Of a DNA stretch of 64,000 bases, positions 7,653 to 16,840 are shown piece by piece. Both the position numbers and the translations under genes were made by a program. The DNA comes from Oceanirhabdus seepicola (GTDB lineage Bacteria; Bacillota; Clostridia; Clostridiales; Clostridiaceae): contig NZ_JAGSOJ010000004.1 of the NCBI RefSeq assembly GCF_023684385.1, positions 434,001 through 498,000 of the forward strand. Reading direction: 5' to 3'. Numbering within the stretch: the first letter of the stretch is position 1; every line of letters starts with the position of its first letter. Below the pieces are notes generated by a model. The model saw only the letters and a list, made by a program, of their open reading frames with translations, was not told where the DNA came from and searched no databases.

Positions 7653-8566
7653 GATTTATCCTCCTTAAAGATATAGTTATATATACTTTCCATAGATTTT
7701 TTTATCTCATTTTCATTTATTCCATAATATATTGAATTACCTTCTTGCCTTTGAATATCTACAAATCCAACATCCTTAAATACTTTGAAATGCCTTGAAA
7801 CTGTAGAAGCATTTATCTTCATTTTATCTGCCATATCATTTACACTTAAAGCTGATTGAGTTAGTGTTCTCAACATTTTAAGTCTTGTCTTATCATTAAA
7901 GGCTAAAGTTCTTAATAGCAACATATCTGATGGTTCTTGAAGAGTCATTGGTTTACTATCAAGTGCTACAAAGAACAAGAAGGTTTTTTCACTATACCAG
8001 AATGCTACATTCCTACTTGAAAATATTGATGGCATAACAATTATATTTTCTATATCATCTACATGAACCTTAAATTCAGGTTTTATATTGAATTTTATTA
8101 TGTTATTTTCTTCTCTCTCAATCCTATCTGATAATCCAAGAATATAATCCAGTAATTCCTCTTTTGTTTCTCTTTTTGAAATTTCCATAGCCTTTGAACT
8201 TATTTGTTTTGAATATTTCGACATTTCAACAAAGCAATGATTATACCATATATCAGACAACATCTCAGACATATAATTTTTAGCATTCAGCCCAAAAATG
8301 TATTCTGGATTTTTAGATACTTTTATAAACATCTCTTCTGGCGAAGTTATCCCCTCCATGGTCATATCTATCATTTTCTTTATAACATCTAACCAATCAT
8401 GTGTGGATGCTGCAATTGTATTTATCTTATCTTTTTCTTCTTTTGAAAGCCTTGAATCTAGCCATTCCAAAGATATACAAAACGGCTTAAATCTCTCTAC
8501 ACTATATATTTGTCTTATGGCTAAAGCCATATCAAGCATAGGATAATACCCTATTTTAATCTTCAT
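7649..8566 (-). CDS. ArsR-type winged-helix regulator with N-terminal DUF5937-like domain
   Basis: 305 residues. The C-terminal winged helix (about 212-300) contains NDMADKMKINASTVSRHFKV, the ArsR recognition helix, and the DIQRQEGNSIYYGI wing. There is no metal-binding CxC motif, so a non-metal signal is more likely. The N-terminal 200 residues look like the domain found in other large ArsR-type clostridial regulators. First gene of an operon with two GNAT genes and possibly the carbamoyltransferase; an imperfect dyad overlaps its promoter, suggesting autoregulation. Confidence 0.8.
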   Translation of the reverse strand: MKIKIGYYPMLDMALAIRQIYSVERFKPFCISLEWLDSRLSKEEKDKINTIAASTHDWLDVIKKMIDMTMEGITSPEEMFIKVSKNPEYIFGLNAKNYMSEMLSDIWYNHCFVEMSKYSKQISSKAMEISKRETKEELLDYILGLSDRIEREENNIIKFNIKPEFKVHVDDIENIIVMPSIFSSRNVAFWYSEKTFLFFVALDSKPMTLQEPSDMLLLRTLAFNDKTRLKMLRTLTQSALSVNDMADKMKINASTVSRHFKVFKDVGFVDIQRQEGNSIYYGINENEIKKSMESIYNYIFKEDKS

Positions 8567-8600
8567 CTATATCACTTCCTCATGAGAATTTCATTTGTGT

Positions 8601-8647
8601 ATTTGTGCATCTATGCAAATTTTATTATATTTTCTATTTATTGTCAA
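8601..8647 (-). promoter_or_regulatory. Promoter of the ArsR-type operon with overlapping dyad
   Basis: Minus strand TTGACA (8647-8642), 17-bp spacer, TAAAAT (8624-8619). The imperfect dyad ATTTGTGCATCTATGCAAAT (8601-8620) covers the -10 edge and start region, a good position for a repressor operator. Confidence 0.65.
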
Positions 8648-8685
8648 TATTAAATTTGATTGTTTTTAGAATTTTCTGATAACTA

Positions 8686-8712
8686 AAAAGAACTGAGCAA
8701 TATTGCTCAATT
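8686..8712 (-). terminator. Rho-independent terminator
   Basis: Stem AA.TGAGCAAT/ATTGCTCA.TT (8691-8712) followed by a T-run on the minus strand; it ends the PucR-regulator transcript. Confidence 0.75.
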
Positions 8713-8742
8713 CCAAAAGTTATTCCAAAGGAGTTTTATTTT

Positions 8743-9873
8743 TTACATACATCCCTTTATAAGTTTATGGATTCTAATTGCTAATGCTAGTTCTTCATAT
8801 CCAATATCCTTACCTATATTATCAGAAATCATTTGATATATCTTCTGTATTCTATATCGTATTGTATTATCATGTTGATTAATATCCCTTGCCGTTGCTT
8901 TCATATTACCTCTATTATTAACATACACAGTAGCTGTCTCCAATAAATCTGTATTATTTTCTTCATCATATTTCTTAATTGATGAAATATGAGTATTATA
9001 ATACTTTTTCACCCACACATTATCTAAAAGAGGTAATAGTAACATATCTGTTCCTAGTTGTTCAAAAAAAACTAACTGTTGATTATTAATCCTTCCATAA
9101 TCATACCCATACATGCTCTCTTTTATTGCATAAGATAGTCTTCCTAACTGATCATTTATAGTACTTACACCAATTATATATCTTTCATCATACCCTAATT
9201 CTTTAAGAAATATTTTCATTGAATCCATAGTTCTGTTTTCACTTGAATCAAATGTATATATAATTAATGTTCCTTCTCTGAATGGAATAACCTTATGCTG
9301 CTTATCACAGTTAAATATTTTAAATCCATTTCCAAACTCTTCCTCTGCTAATCTACAATACATAGCAATGGTCTTTTCTTTGAAATAGGGATTTATTTCA
9401 TTAGCTATTTGAGTTATTAATAAAGCCTCTTCTTCATTTAACAAAATTTCTTCTATCTTAGATTCTATTCTCTTATTAATAGTATCTATCTTAATTTTAT
9501 TTGCAATATCTAATATAATGTCTTCCATATAAACTTCACTGTATATAAATATAGGAAACCCCTTTCTGTCTGCTAACTCCTTCACATTATGCTTAATTGA
9601 ATCAAAATAAATATCCTTTATGGCAAGTCCACTAGCCTTTACATCTATTAATCTTTCTACTATATCATATAATCCTTCTGGATGATCTTTCACTAAAAGT
9701 AAGGTAGTAAGAATAAACTCTCCCTCAGTAAAGCTAGATGTAATAACATCTTCTGCTTCATGATCCAGTATTCCTACCTTAGAAATTTTATTTCCTATTC
9801 CAACTATACCAGCCTCTACTCTAAACTCTCTATACAATTTATCTGTCAATATATCCCTAATCCTAATTGCCAT
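8743..9873 (-). CDS. PucR-family transcriptional regulator
   Basis: 376 residues. The N-terminal PucR domain (about 5-125) has the typical DILTDKLYREFRVEAG start and the EFILTT segment. A central GGDEF-like CdaR region follows, and the C-terminal PucR helix-turn-helix (about 310-370) shows LLETATVYVNNRGNMKATAR and NTIRYRIQKI. PucR proteins regulate purine and other catabolic or transport genes. It is 61 bp downstream of the radical SAM gene in the same direction and may belong to that operon. Confidence 0.85.
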   Translation of the reverse strand: MAIRIRDILTDKLYREFRVEAGIVGIGNKISKVGILDHEAEDVITSSFTEGEFILTTLLLVKDHPEGLYDIVERLIDVKASGLAIKDIYFDSIKHNVKELADRKGFPIFIYSEVYMEDIILDIANKIKIDTINKRIESKIEEILLNEEEALLITQIANEINPYFKEKTIAMYCRLAEEEFGNGFKIFNCDKQHKVIPFREGTLIIYTFDSSENRTMDSMKIFLKELGYDERYIIGVSTINDQLGRLSYAIKESMYGYDYGRINNQQLVFFEQLGTDMLLLPLLDNVWVKKYYNTHISSIKKYDEENNTDLLETATVYVNNRGNMKATARDINQHDNTIRYRIQKIYQMISDNIGKDIGYEELALAIRIHKLIKGCM

Positions 9874-9934
9874 TCCCTCATCTCCTTATACTAATTATAC
9901 TAGAAATTAATTATGGAGAATATATGAGTCTTTA

Positions 9935-11200
9935 TTATTTCTGCATATTACTATAAAACTCTGGGTATTCACTAACTTGACACTCTCTACATATACTCAT
10001 GGATTTCTCTTTATCTAATGGTAATGAATGTGCTATTTTTTTTAATCTAGGATTTATCTCCATGGCAAAACATCTTCCTTTAGGTATTCCAATTACCTCA
10101 TTCATCTCCTTCCAGAGGAATTCTACTGACTGCTCACCCACATTTCCAAAATCCATTGGTACAAAATCGCAAGGATATAAATCTCCCTGTGCAGTTATAT
10201 ATGAATGTTGGGTTCCCGCACCACATCCATAACGTTCTTTACTTTCTGTATATGCAAATGTGGTTATCTTAGGAAATCTTCCGCACTTATTTGCTTTTAA
10301 CCCTATTTCAATTAGCCTTTTTCTTGCTTCTGATGAGTAAAAAACACCTTTTTCCTGTGCTTTATTCATCAACTCTCCACTCATTATAGGTTCAAGAATT
10401 TTAACCTCATGTACTCTCATTTTCTTAGCCAATTCAAATAATTGAAAGAGCTTACTTTCATCTAAATCTCTTTCAAGCACAACGGTTTGAATAATGGTAT
10501 AAAGCCCTGCATCTTTAGAATTTTTTATCCCCTCTATAGCATAATTATATGCCTCTGCATATCCCCTTGTTGTATTATGCTTTACTGGATCAACAGTATC
10601 GAGGCTTATTCCTACCCCAAATAATCCTCGCTTCTTCAATTTCTTAGCCTTTTCCAATGTTAATCCCTTTCCAGTTGTAAACAATACAACTGAAGAACGC
10701 TGATCAAAGGCTCCTATTAACTCTTCAATATCTTCTCTAAGCAAAGGTTCTCCCCCTGTTACTCCTATAACAGATGTCCCCATATCTTGAAGTTCTTTAA
10801 ATACCTTTTTCCACTGCTCTGTAGTTAGCTCATTACCATTCCCACGCCCTCTAGCACTACAGTAACTGCAATTATACATACAACGATGAGTAACTGCCAC
10901 ATGGAATGATATAGGAGCTCTTCTCTTTGAATATATCTGCTCTGTATATATCTTATATTGATCATGAACAGCCTTTATATGATTATCAAATGCTTCAGAT
11001 GGAAAAGGCGGCATAAAAGTGCAAATAACATACTTCCCATCGTGATATACAATCTTCTCCCCTTTCAATATCTCAAGAGCCATCTTAATCCCTTTTTTCA
11101 TAGAATAACTCTGGTCTCTCTTCATGAGTTTATGATATGACCACAACCTCTTTATAACTTTTGGATTTGTTACCATTCTTAAAATCATCCTCTTATTCAC
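9935..11200 (-). CDS. Radical SAM protein with SPASM-like C-terminal cluster region
   Basis: 421 residues, GTG start with GGAGGG 7 bases upstream. The [4Fe-4S]/SAM motif CMYNCSYC (CxxxCxxC) is at about 107-114, followed by GVTGGEPLLR (GGE motif). The C-terminal part has further cysteines in a SPASM/twitch-like order (YGCGAGTQHSYITAQGDLYPCDF, shown in two parts as YGCGAG and GDLYPC; then RCFAM and CRECQ), suggesting auxiliary Fe-S clusters. The gene overlaps the preceding methyltransferase by 8 bp. Family members modify peptides or make cofactors; no precursor peptide gene was found nearby, so the substrate is unknown. Confidence 0.85.
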   Translation of the reverse strand: MNKRMILRMVTNPKVIKRLWSYHKLMKRDQSYSMKKGIKMALEILKGEKIVYHDGKYVICTFMPPFPSEAFDNHIKAVHDQYKIYTEQIYSKRRAPISFHVAVTHRCMYNCSYCSARGRGNGNELTTEQWKKVFKELQDMGTSVIGVTGGEPLLREDIEELIGAFDQRSSVVLFTTGKGLTLEKAKKLKKRGLFGVGISLDTVDPVKHNTTRGYAEAYNYAIEGIKNSKDAGLYTIIQTVVLERDLDESKLFQLFELAKKMRVHEVKILEPIMSGELMNKAQEKGVFYSSEARKRLIEIGLKANKCGRFPKITTFAYTESKERYGCGAGTQHSYITAQGDLYPCDFVPMDFGNVGEQSVEFLWKEMNEVIGIPKGRCFAMEINPRLKKIAHSLPLDKEKSMSICRECQVSEYPEFYSNMQK

Positions 11201-12083
11201 AGCTTATCCCTCCTTCTTTTCTAAAAATCCCATAAACAAATTTATGATTCACTTCGAACCCTCTACTAGTTTTATGACTCTTCCTAAATTCTTCTATCAA
11301 CAAATCTTCAGCCTCTCTCACATCATAAAATACTTTGTCTACTCCAGCCAACACCCCTGTGTCTCTTAACCACTGGTACAGCTTTTCTGGGGATTTATAA
11401 CATACCCACTCTTCCCCTTCACCTATATGTATACTCTTAAACCCTCTCTTTTTAAACCATCTTCCTAAATGTTTTTCATCCTTTGGAAGCCTTACTTTTG
11501 CCTCCATAGGCTTTGATACCATATGAATATTATTCATCATCACCTCTAAAATTGTCTTCTCTACACCTACCAAAGTCCCTTTACAATTTGATATTGTAAT
11601 AAAATATCCTCCTGGTTTTAAGACTTTGTAAGCAACCTCTATCAATCTTTTCTGTTCAAGATATGGCAGGGCCCATCCAAGGTATATACCATCCACATGT
11701 TCGCCCTTATGACTCATATCCTCAAGATATTTTATAGCATCTTCTTGAATGAAATTTACTCTATCACTTTTCATTTCATGGCATTTTTTTATCATCATTT
11801 CTGATATATCAATTCCTATGAGCTCTCCCTCATATCCCTGTGAGAGTAGCTCACGGCTAATAAACCCTGTTCCACAGGCTAGATCAATCACCCTAGCTTC
11901 TTTGCTAAAGAACTCTGTTTTAATAAGAGGTTTAACGTGTTTACCCATTATACCTACCCATTTCTCATATGTGCTAGCTACCTCATCATAACTTTTACCA
12001 TACTCCTCATTTGTAACTGTATCTTTTTTCACCATGCAAGCTATGAACTTGGCATATAGACTTATATAGTTAAATAATTTCAT
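11193..12083 (-). CDS. Class I SAM-dependent methyltransferase
   Basis: 296 residues. The Rossmann-type SAM site is clear: RVIDLACGTGFISRELL (motif I, about 62-78), GIDISEMMIKK (motif II) and YLGWALPYLEQ (motif IV). AGGAG is 7 bases before the ATG. The start overlaps the preceding methyltransferase by 4 bp and the end overlaps the radical SAM gene by 8 bp, so the three genes are translationally coupled and probably act in one pathway. Acceptor unknown. Confidence 0.85.
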   Translation of the reverse strand: MKLFNYISLYAKFIACMVKKDTVTNEEYGKSYDEVASTYEKWVGIMGKHVKPLIKTEFFSKEARVIDLACGTGFISRELLSQGYEGELIGIDISEMMIKKCHEMKSDRVNFIQEDAIKYLEDMSHKGEHVDGIYLGWALPYLEQKRLIEVAYKVLKPGGYFITISNCKGTLVGVEKTILEVMMNNIHMVSKPMEAKVRLPKDEKHLGRWFKKRGFKSIHIGEGEEWVCYKSPEKLYQWLRDTGVLAGVDKVFYDVREAEDLLIEEFRKSHKTSRGFEVNHKFVYGIFRKEGGISCE

Positions 12084-12670
12084 TCACATTCTCCTAAAAG
12101 CATATAATAATATCCTTTATGATTAATCTCTTTTATTTTAAAATTACTCTTTTCTAGAAGCTCACTCGTTTCCTCAATTGTTCTATAATACAATTTACCA
12201 AAAAGGCATGTCTCAAACATCCCTAATAATTTAGTTTTTAAATATTTTCTATGAAAATCATGTACCACAATACGACCACTAGGTTTTAAAACCCTGTAAC
12301 ACTCTTTCATTAAAGTATCTTGATCTTTAATATGATGAAGAACGTCTGAAAGGATTATTGCATCAAAATAATCATCCTCATAAGGGATATTTAAAGCATC
12401 ACCAATTACTTTTATCAGCTTTTTACAATCAGGTGCATGAGATAACATTTCATTACTTTCATCTAACAGATGTATCTCCTCACAACTGTTCATCAATTGT
12501 GCTGCAATATAGCCTGTTCCTGCTCCAATATCTAATACTTTCTCTGTACTTTTTAACTTTGCTATTTCTTTTATTTCATCAACTCTATAAAACCCCATGT
12601 TATGCATAAACTCATCATAACGCTCATGTACATTACTAAAATCTTTCCTTTTCTTAAAAATAGCTACCAC
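12080..12670 (-). CDS. Class I SAM-dependent methyltransferase
   Basis: 196 residues. Motif I KVLDIGAGTGYIAAQLM (about 44-60), LLDESNEML (motif II) and ILSDVLHHIKDQDTLMKECY (post motif) identify a Methyltransf_11-type fold. The GTG start at 12670 has AAGGA almost directly adjacent, a poor spacing, so the start is uncertain. First gene of the methyltransferase-methyltransferase-radical SAM cluster. Confidence 0.82.
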   Translation of the reverse strand: MVAIFKKRKDFSNVHERYDEFMHNMGFYRVDEIKEIAKLKSTEKVLDIGAGTGYIAAQLMNSCEEIHLLDESNEMLSHAPDCKKLIKVIGDALNIPYEDDYFDAIILSDVLHHIKDQDTLMKECYRVLKPSGRIVVHDFHRKYLKTKLLGMFETCLFGKLYYRTIEETSELLEKSNFKIKEINHKGYYYMLLGECE

Positions 12671-12684
12671 TTCCTTATTTCAAT

Positions 12685-12816
12685 TTAATCCATAAATCTA
12701 AGTACCCATCTACCGTCTTTTTTCCATCCAACAAACATCCAACCATATTCACTATCCATATCTACTCTTATAGCAAAATAATCCTACACAATAATAACCC
12801 ATGCTTTTTCACCCAT
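12685..12816 (-). pseudogene. Small gene interrupted by an in-frame TAG
   Basis: From the ATG at 12816 (GGTGA 10 bases upstream) the frame reads MGEKAWVIIV, TAG, then DYFAIRVDMDSEYG and WMFVGWKKDGRWVLRFMD to a stop at 12685. The aromatic-rich, natural-looking continuation after the stop suggests a real 43-residue protein with one nonsense mutation, or a readthrough case. The family is not recognised. Confidence 0.45.
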
Positions 12817-12819
12817 TTC

Positions 12820-13000
12820 ATAACTTCACCTCAAATTTCTATGATTAAATAATAATTTTATAAATTTTACAACCTTATGTGATTCATCACAAACAATATC
12901 TATATTTTGTCATTAAATAGTTATTTCTCCATTTAATAAGGTATAACCTTTATTATTTATTTCCTCATAATTATTTAAAATAAAAGTTATAACAAAAAAA
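12820..13000. other. AT-rich intergenic stretch, nothing recognised
   Basis: Between the broken small gene and the terminator of the corrinoid-transport operon. No open frame, hairpin or repeat of note was seen. Confidence 0.5.
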
Positions 13001-13001
13001 T

Positions 13002-13037
13002 AATGCTAATCCATGATATAACCTTGGATTAGCATTT
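13002..13037 (-). terminator. Rho-independent terminator of the corrinoid ABC operon
   Basis: AATGCTAATCCA/TGGATTAGCATT arms around a 10-base loop, followed on the minus strand by a T-run. It lies 24 bp after the CGGC-protein stop codon. Confidence 0.8.
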
Positions 13038-13060
13038 TTCATATTGATTTATTTTTAATG

Positions 13061-13381
13061 TTAATGTGTTCCTTCAATTACATTAAAATTATTCCTTACT
13101 AGATAATCTTTAATTTCATCATATCTTTTACATTCAACTTTAATACACAATGCCATATGAACATTTTTTATATCTTTTGATTTTATTATTCCTACTTTTT
13201 CTTCTAAATCTTTATCTAATTCAGAATTACATCCGTTGCAGTGAAAAAAGGCTCCAATTTCTACGTCCTTGCCTTTGTATCTTTCAAAACTTTTTTCTTT
13301 TTTACTAAAAGCACTAAAACACATACACCCACCACATATTTTGGTTGTTTTTTCACAAACTATTATTCCTATTTTATCCAT
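13061..13381 (-). CDS. CGGC-domain protein
   Basis: 106 residues. The N-terminal CGGC motif (ICGGCMCFSAF, about 16-26) and a second pair, HCNGC (about 48-52), fit the CGGC domain, a small cysteine/histidine-rich domain presumed to bind metal. It is the last gene of the corrinoid ABC transporter operon, 14 bp after the ATPase, so it may help handle corrinoid or act in a B12-dependent process. The function is inferred from position only. Confidence 0.75.
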   Translation of the reverse strand: MDKIGIIVCEKTTKICGGCMCFSAFSKKEKSFERYKGKDVEIGAFFHCNGCNSELDKDLEEKVGIIKSKDIKNVHMALCIKVECKRYDEIKDYLVRNNFNVIEGTH

Positions 13382-13395
13382 TTAAATTTTTCCCC

Positions 13396-14172
13396 TTAAT
13401 TACTTTTATAATTTGGCCTATATATAATATTTAATTCTCCGGTTTCTTCATCTAAATTAACCTTTGCATCTACTTCATAAACATCTTTTATTAGTTTTTC
13501 TGTAAGAACTTCTTGTGGTGTTCCATATGCAACGATTTTTCCATTTTTCATAACATATATTTTATCACAATACATAGCAGCAATATTTAAGTCATGTATA
13601 GCAGATACTACTTCTATATTAAGACTTTTTACTATATCAAGAAGTTGTAATTGATACTTAATATCTAGATGATTTGTTGGTTCATCTAGAATAAGTGATT
13701 CTGTTTCTTGTGCTAAAGCTCGTGCTAAGATTATACGCTGCTGCTCTCCTCCTGATAAACTATTGAAGTTTCTTTTTGCAAAGTCAATCATTCCTACTTT
13801 TTCTAATGCATTGTACATAATCTTATAATCTTCTTCATTATCTCTCTCTAAAGCTCTTTTATGGGGTGTTCTTCCCATTAGCACCATATCCTGAACAGAA
13901 AAATCAAAATTATGATAATTATGCTGTGCAACTACCCCCATTTTTTTCGCTGTCTCTTTCATGGTTAATTCATGTATGCTCTTGCTATCAATTTTAACTA
14001 TTCCACTTGAGGGTTTTAATATTCGATATATACATTTTAATAATGTACTTTTCCCACTACCATTAGGACCTATTATCCCTATGAATTGCTTATTGGATAT
14101 ATTTATGTCTATTCCCTTTAAAATCTGATTTTCACCAAAGTATATCTCAATATCATTTGTAGTTATCTCCAT
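13396..14172 (-). CDS. btuD: ABC transporter ATPase, corrinoid (vitamin B12) uptake
   Basis: 258 residues with Walker A GPNGSGKSTLL (about 37-47), Q-loop VVAQHNYHN, signature LSGGEQQR (about 138-145), Walker B SLILDEPTNHLD and switch His in AIHDLN: a FecE/BtuD-type importer ATPase. The start overlaps the permease stop. The class alone would fit iron-siderophore, heme or B12 uptake; the cobalamin riboswitch upstream makes corrinoid the best assignment. Last transporter subunit of the operon. Confidence 0.85.
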   Translation of the reverse strand: MEITTNDIEIYFGENQILKGIDINISNKQFIGIIGPNGSGKSTLLKCIYRILKPSSGIVKIDSKSIHELTMKETAKKMGVVAQHNYHNFDFSVQDMVLMGRTPHKRALERDNEEDYKIMYNALEKVGMIDFAKRNFNSLSGGEQQRIILARALAQETESLILDEPTNHLDIKYQLQLLDIVKSLNIEVVSAIHDLNIAAMYCDKIYVMKNGKIVAYGTPQEVLTEKLIKDVYEVDAKVNLDEETGELNIIYRPNYKSN

Positions 14173-15260
14173 TAGCTATTTCCTCCAAATCCATAAGTCT
14201 TTTTAATCATCAACCAAATAAAGCATGGTGCTCCAATCATTGATATTAAGATACCTATAGGCAATTCGGTGTTTGGTATTATTGATCTAGCTAATACATC
14301 AGCCCATATAAGAAATATAGATCCAACCAAAGCTGCTATAGGGATTATTTTTTTATGATCTGTTCCAAATAACATACGAACTAAGTGTGGAATAATTAAT
14401 CCTACAAACCCAATCATTCCTGATGAATATACAACTAACCCAATTATTAACGAAGTTATTGTTAAATAAACTAACCTATACTTATGTAAATTTTTACCTA
14501 ATGTTATTGATACTTCGTCTCCAAGTAGCATTAGATTGAGAGTTCTGTATTGAGTTAAAAAGAAAATTGTTCCTATTATGGTTATAGGCAAAATAAATAT
14601 TATACTCGACCATTCTGCCCCAGCAAGACTTCCCATTAACCAATAAGTTATACTTTGCATACCTTCTTTATCATTTGCATAGTAAACTATGAAACTTGAA
14701 AAGGCAGAACATACTGAACTTATTGCCATACCTGCTAATAGTAATTTTACTGAATTTGCCTTTCCACCAATATTTGCAATGATTAAAACCAGCATAGATA
14801 CAGCAGCTGATCCAATAAATGCACATACCCCCACATAATTACTTCCAAAAATAGTTCCTATACCTAGCATTATAGCTAATGTTGCTCCAAGCGATGCTCC
14901 TGAAGAAATTCCGAGTATATACGGATCTGCCAAAGGATTTTTTACTATCGCCTGCATAATAATACCTACAACAGATAAACCAATTCCTACAGCTATAGCA
15001 AGAATAACTCTTGGTAATCGAATTAACCAAATAACATCATGTACAGCACCACTGGATAAAGTTTCTGCGTTTCCTATACCAAATAATTTAAACACAATTA
15101 TATCATAAGCACTTTTAATAGATATATCTGCTGGACCAATAGTAACCGCAATTAAAATTGAAAAAACTAAAATAATCAATAATAAAACTGAAACACCTAT
15201 ATACATAGGCGTTCCTTTAAATATTCCAGTTTGAACATCATCTTTAAGATTAATCTTCAT
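14172..15260 (-). CDS. btuC: FecCD/BtuC-type permease, corrinoid uptake
   Basis: 362 residues, about ten membrane segments, with the family hallmarks RLPRVILAIAVGIGLSVVGI, NPLADPYILGISSGASLGA and the C-terminal GMIGFVGLIIPHLVRM coupling-helix region. It forms the membrane channel (as a dimer) of the importer encoded by its neighbours. Two bases separate it from the binding-protein gene and it overlaps the ATPase start. Confidence 0.88.
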   Translation of the reverse strand: MKINLKDDVQTGIFKGTPMYIGVSVLLLIILVFSILIAVTIGPADISIKSAYDIIVFKLFGIGNAETLSSGAVHDVIWLIRLPRVILAIAVGIGLSVVGIIMQAIVKNPLADPYILGISSGASLGATLAIMLGIGTIFGSNYVGVCAFIGSAAVSMLVLIIANIGGKANSVKLLLAGMAISSVCSAFSSFIVYYANDKEGMQSITYWLMGSLAGAEWSSIIFILPITIIGTIFFLTQYRTLNLMLLGDEVSITLGKNLHKYRLVYLTITSLIIGLVVYSSGMIGFVGLIIPHLVRMLFGTDHKKIIPIAALVGSIFLIWADVLARSIIPNTELPIGILISMIGAPCFIWLMIKKTYGFGGNS

Positions 15261-15262
15261 TT

Positions 15263-16324
15263 TTATTTCTCCTCATAAAGATGTGGATATAATCCTTTTG
15301 CAAATTTGTTTATTCCATCAATTGTTCTAACCCCACTTGCATACATTTCTCCTAATTGGATTGCATGTACACTTTCTTCTTTTACAGCTTTCAAGCTAGC
15401 TAATGCGGGGTTATTCATGATTTTATTTACACTTTCAGTAGCTACATCTTCATTTTCTCTATCCATATAAACAACAAAAATAGTATTTGGGTTTAAGTTA
15501 ACTAAACCTTCTTCACTTATTTTTCCGCCTTCTGGACTTAATACTTCAGCACCAAGTTGAGTTACCATATCTCCCCCAAGAGTAGTTTTACCATATGTTC
15601 TTATATAATCTTTATATATTTCCACTATTAAAGCAGTTTTTTGTTCTTCTTTTTCTACAGCTTTAGAAACTCGTTCTACTTCATTAGTAATTTCATCTAC
15701 TATAGCTTGTGCTTTATCTTCAACATTAAATACTTTTCCCATGTTTAAAATATCTGTGTACTCATTATCTAAAGTTTTTATTGCTGCTGCACCACTATTT
15801 AATGACATGTATGTATTAACACCTTTATTATGCCAGTAATCAACATCACCTAATCTTTTGTCACTAAATATTGAATACCAGCTTAAGATGAAGTCAGGCT
15901 CTAACATAACAACTGTTTCTTTTGATGGTGTAAATTCAGTAAGGTAATTAACTCCTTCAAAAGCTTTTTTCCATTGTGGTTTTACTTCATGGTCTAATCC
16001 TGATGCTGCAACAATTTTATCTTCTAACCCTAAAGCTAATAAAGTTTCTATTGAGTTTTGATAAACTGCTACTACTTTTTCTGGTTCTTTTTCTACAGTA
16101 ATCTCAACTGGCTCTTTTGAATAATTGTATGTAGTTATTGTAACTGGGTAGTGATTACTTTTAGCTGTTTCACTTTCATTGTTTGTTTCTTCTTTTGAAT
16201 TATCTTTTTCAACAACTGTTGAATTTGTAGTGTTTTTTGTATCATTATTTTCATTCTTTTTCCCACAAGATGCTAGTCCAAAAACTAAAGAAAGTGCTAA
16301 TACTATACTTATTGCTTTTTTCAT
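15263..16324 (-). CDS. btuF: Lipoprotein substrate-binding protein, corrinoid uptake
   Basis: 353 residues. A lipoprotein signal (about 1-20) ends at the lipobox LASC, followed by an Asn/Thr/Glu-rich linker and a periplasmic-binding-protein type III fold (about 60-350; EKVVAVYQNSIETLLALGLEDK start, MLEPDFILSW). It captures substrate outside the membrane and delivers it to BtuC. First gene after the cobalamin riboswitch, which is the main reason to call it a B12/corrinoid protein rather than a siderophore one. Confidence 0.82.
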   Translation of the reverse strand: MKKAISIVLALSLVFGLASCGKKNENNDTKNTTNSTVVEKDNSKEETNNESETAKSNHYPVTITTYNYSKEPVEITVEKEPEKVVAVYQNSIETLLALGLEDKIVAASGLDHEVKPQWKKAFEGVNYLTEFTPSKETVVMLEPDFILSWYSIFSDKRLGDVDYWHNKGVNTYMSLNSGAAAIKTLDNEYTDILNMGKVFNVEDKAQAIVDEITNEVERVSKAVEKEEQKTALIVEIYKDYIRTYGKTTLGGDMVTQLGAEVLSPEGGKISEEGLVNLNPNTIFVVYMDRENEDVATESVNKIMNNPALASLKAVKEESVHAIQLGEMYASGVRTIDGINKFAKGLYPHLYEEK

Positions 16325-16395
16325 TTTTTTCTCTCCTCAATATTTTTCAAATACCGAAATATAATTTTGTATTAACATATAGATTTGCCAAAAAA

Positions 16396-16431
16396 AATAG
16401 CGCATTAGCCAAATAAAACTAATGCACTATT
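16396..16431 (-). terminator. Expression-platform terminator of the cobalamin riboswitch
   Basis: Stem AATAGTGCATTAG/CTAATGCGCTATT (one G-T) with a 10-base loop, then seven T on the minus strand, 72 bp before the btuF start. It would stop the leader transcript when B12 is bound. Confidence 0.75.
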
Positions 16432-16570
16432 ATTAAACATGATTAAAGACAAATCACTTCAAAGATTTATCTTTTATGAAGTGGTATATCTATATAAAAA
16501 CTCATGATAATTTCGTGTAAAAACATCTATGGAATATCTCTCTTTGGCTCGAAGAGTTCATGATATCTTA

Positions 16571-16730
16571 ACACTGGCAGGTATCCTGGCTTATGTATCA
16601 TCATATTAGTTCACCTTCCCGAGTATCCTCAGTGGTATATTGAACTAATACTCCTCAATTACAGTAGCGGCACTGCGTGGGATTCTAACCCAACTTCCCT
16701 ATTAATGCTATATGCAACCGGTATTCTCCA
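16571..16730 (-). ncRNA. Cobalamin (B12) riboswitch
   Basis: The minus strand carries the AdoCbl-type core: the 5' ACCGGTTGC segment, TAGGGAAG..GGGT with AATCCC, CGCAGTGCCGCTACTGTAA (the GCC-ACTG-like box), the GAGGAGT/ACCACTGAGGATACTCGGGAAGG region, and the 3' GCCAGGATACCTGCC closing segment. These in this order are specific to cobalamin riboswitches. It controls the ABC importer and CGGC gene downstream, presumably shutting them off when B12 is plentiful. Confidence 0.92.
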
Positions 16731-16757
16731 AAACTTTATTTATTTTTAATCAATTAC

Positions 16758-16786
16758 ATTATATTGATATATATATTATAAGTCAA
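16758..16786 (-). promoter_or_regulatory. Promoter of the cobalamin riboswitch operon
   Basis: Minus strand TTGACT (16786-16781), 17-bp spacer, TATAAT (16763-16758). Transcription would start about 20 bases before the riboswitch. Confidence 0.7.
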
Positions 16787-16840
16787 TGTTTTTAATTAAA
16801 TATTGTTGAATTTCCTTCTTAATATTTTTCTATGAAAATA

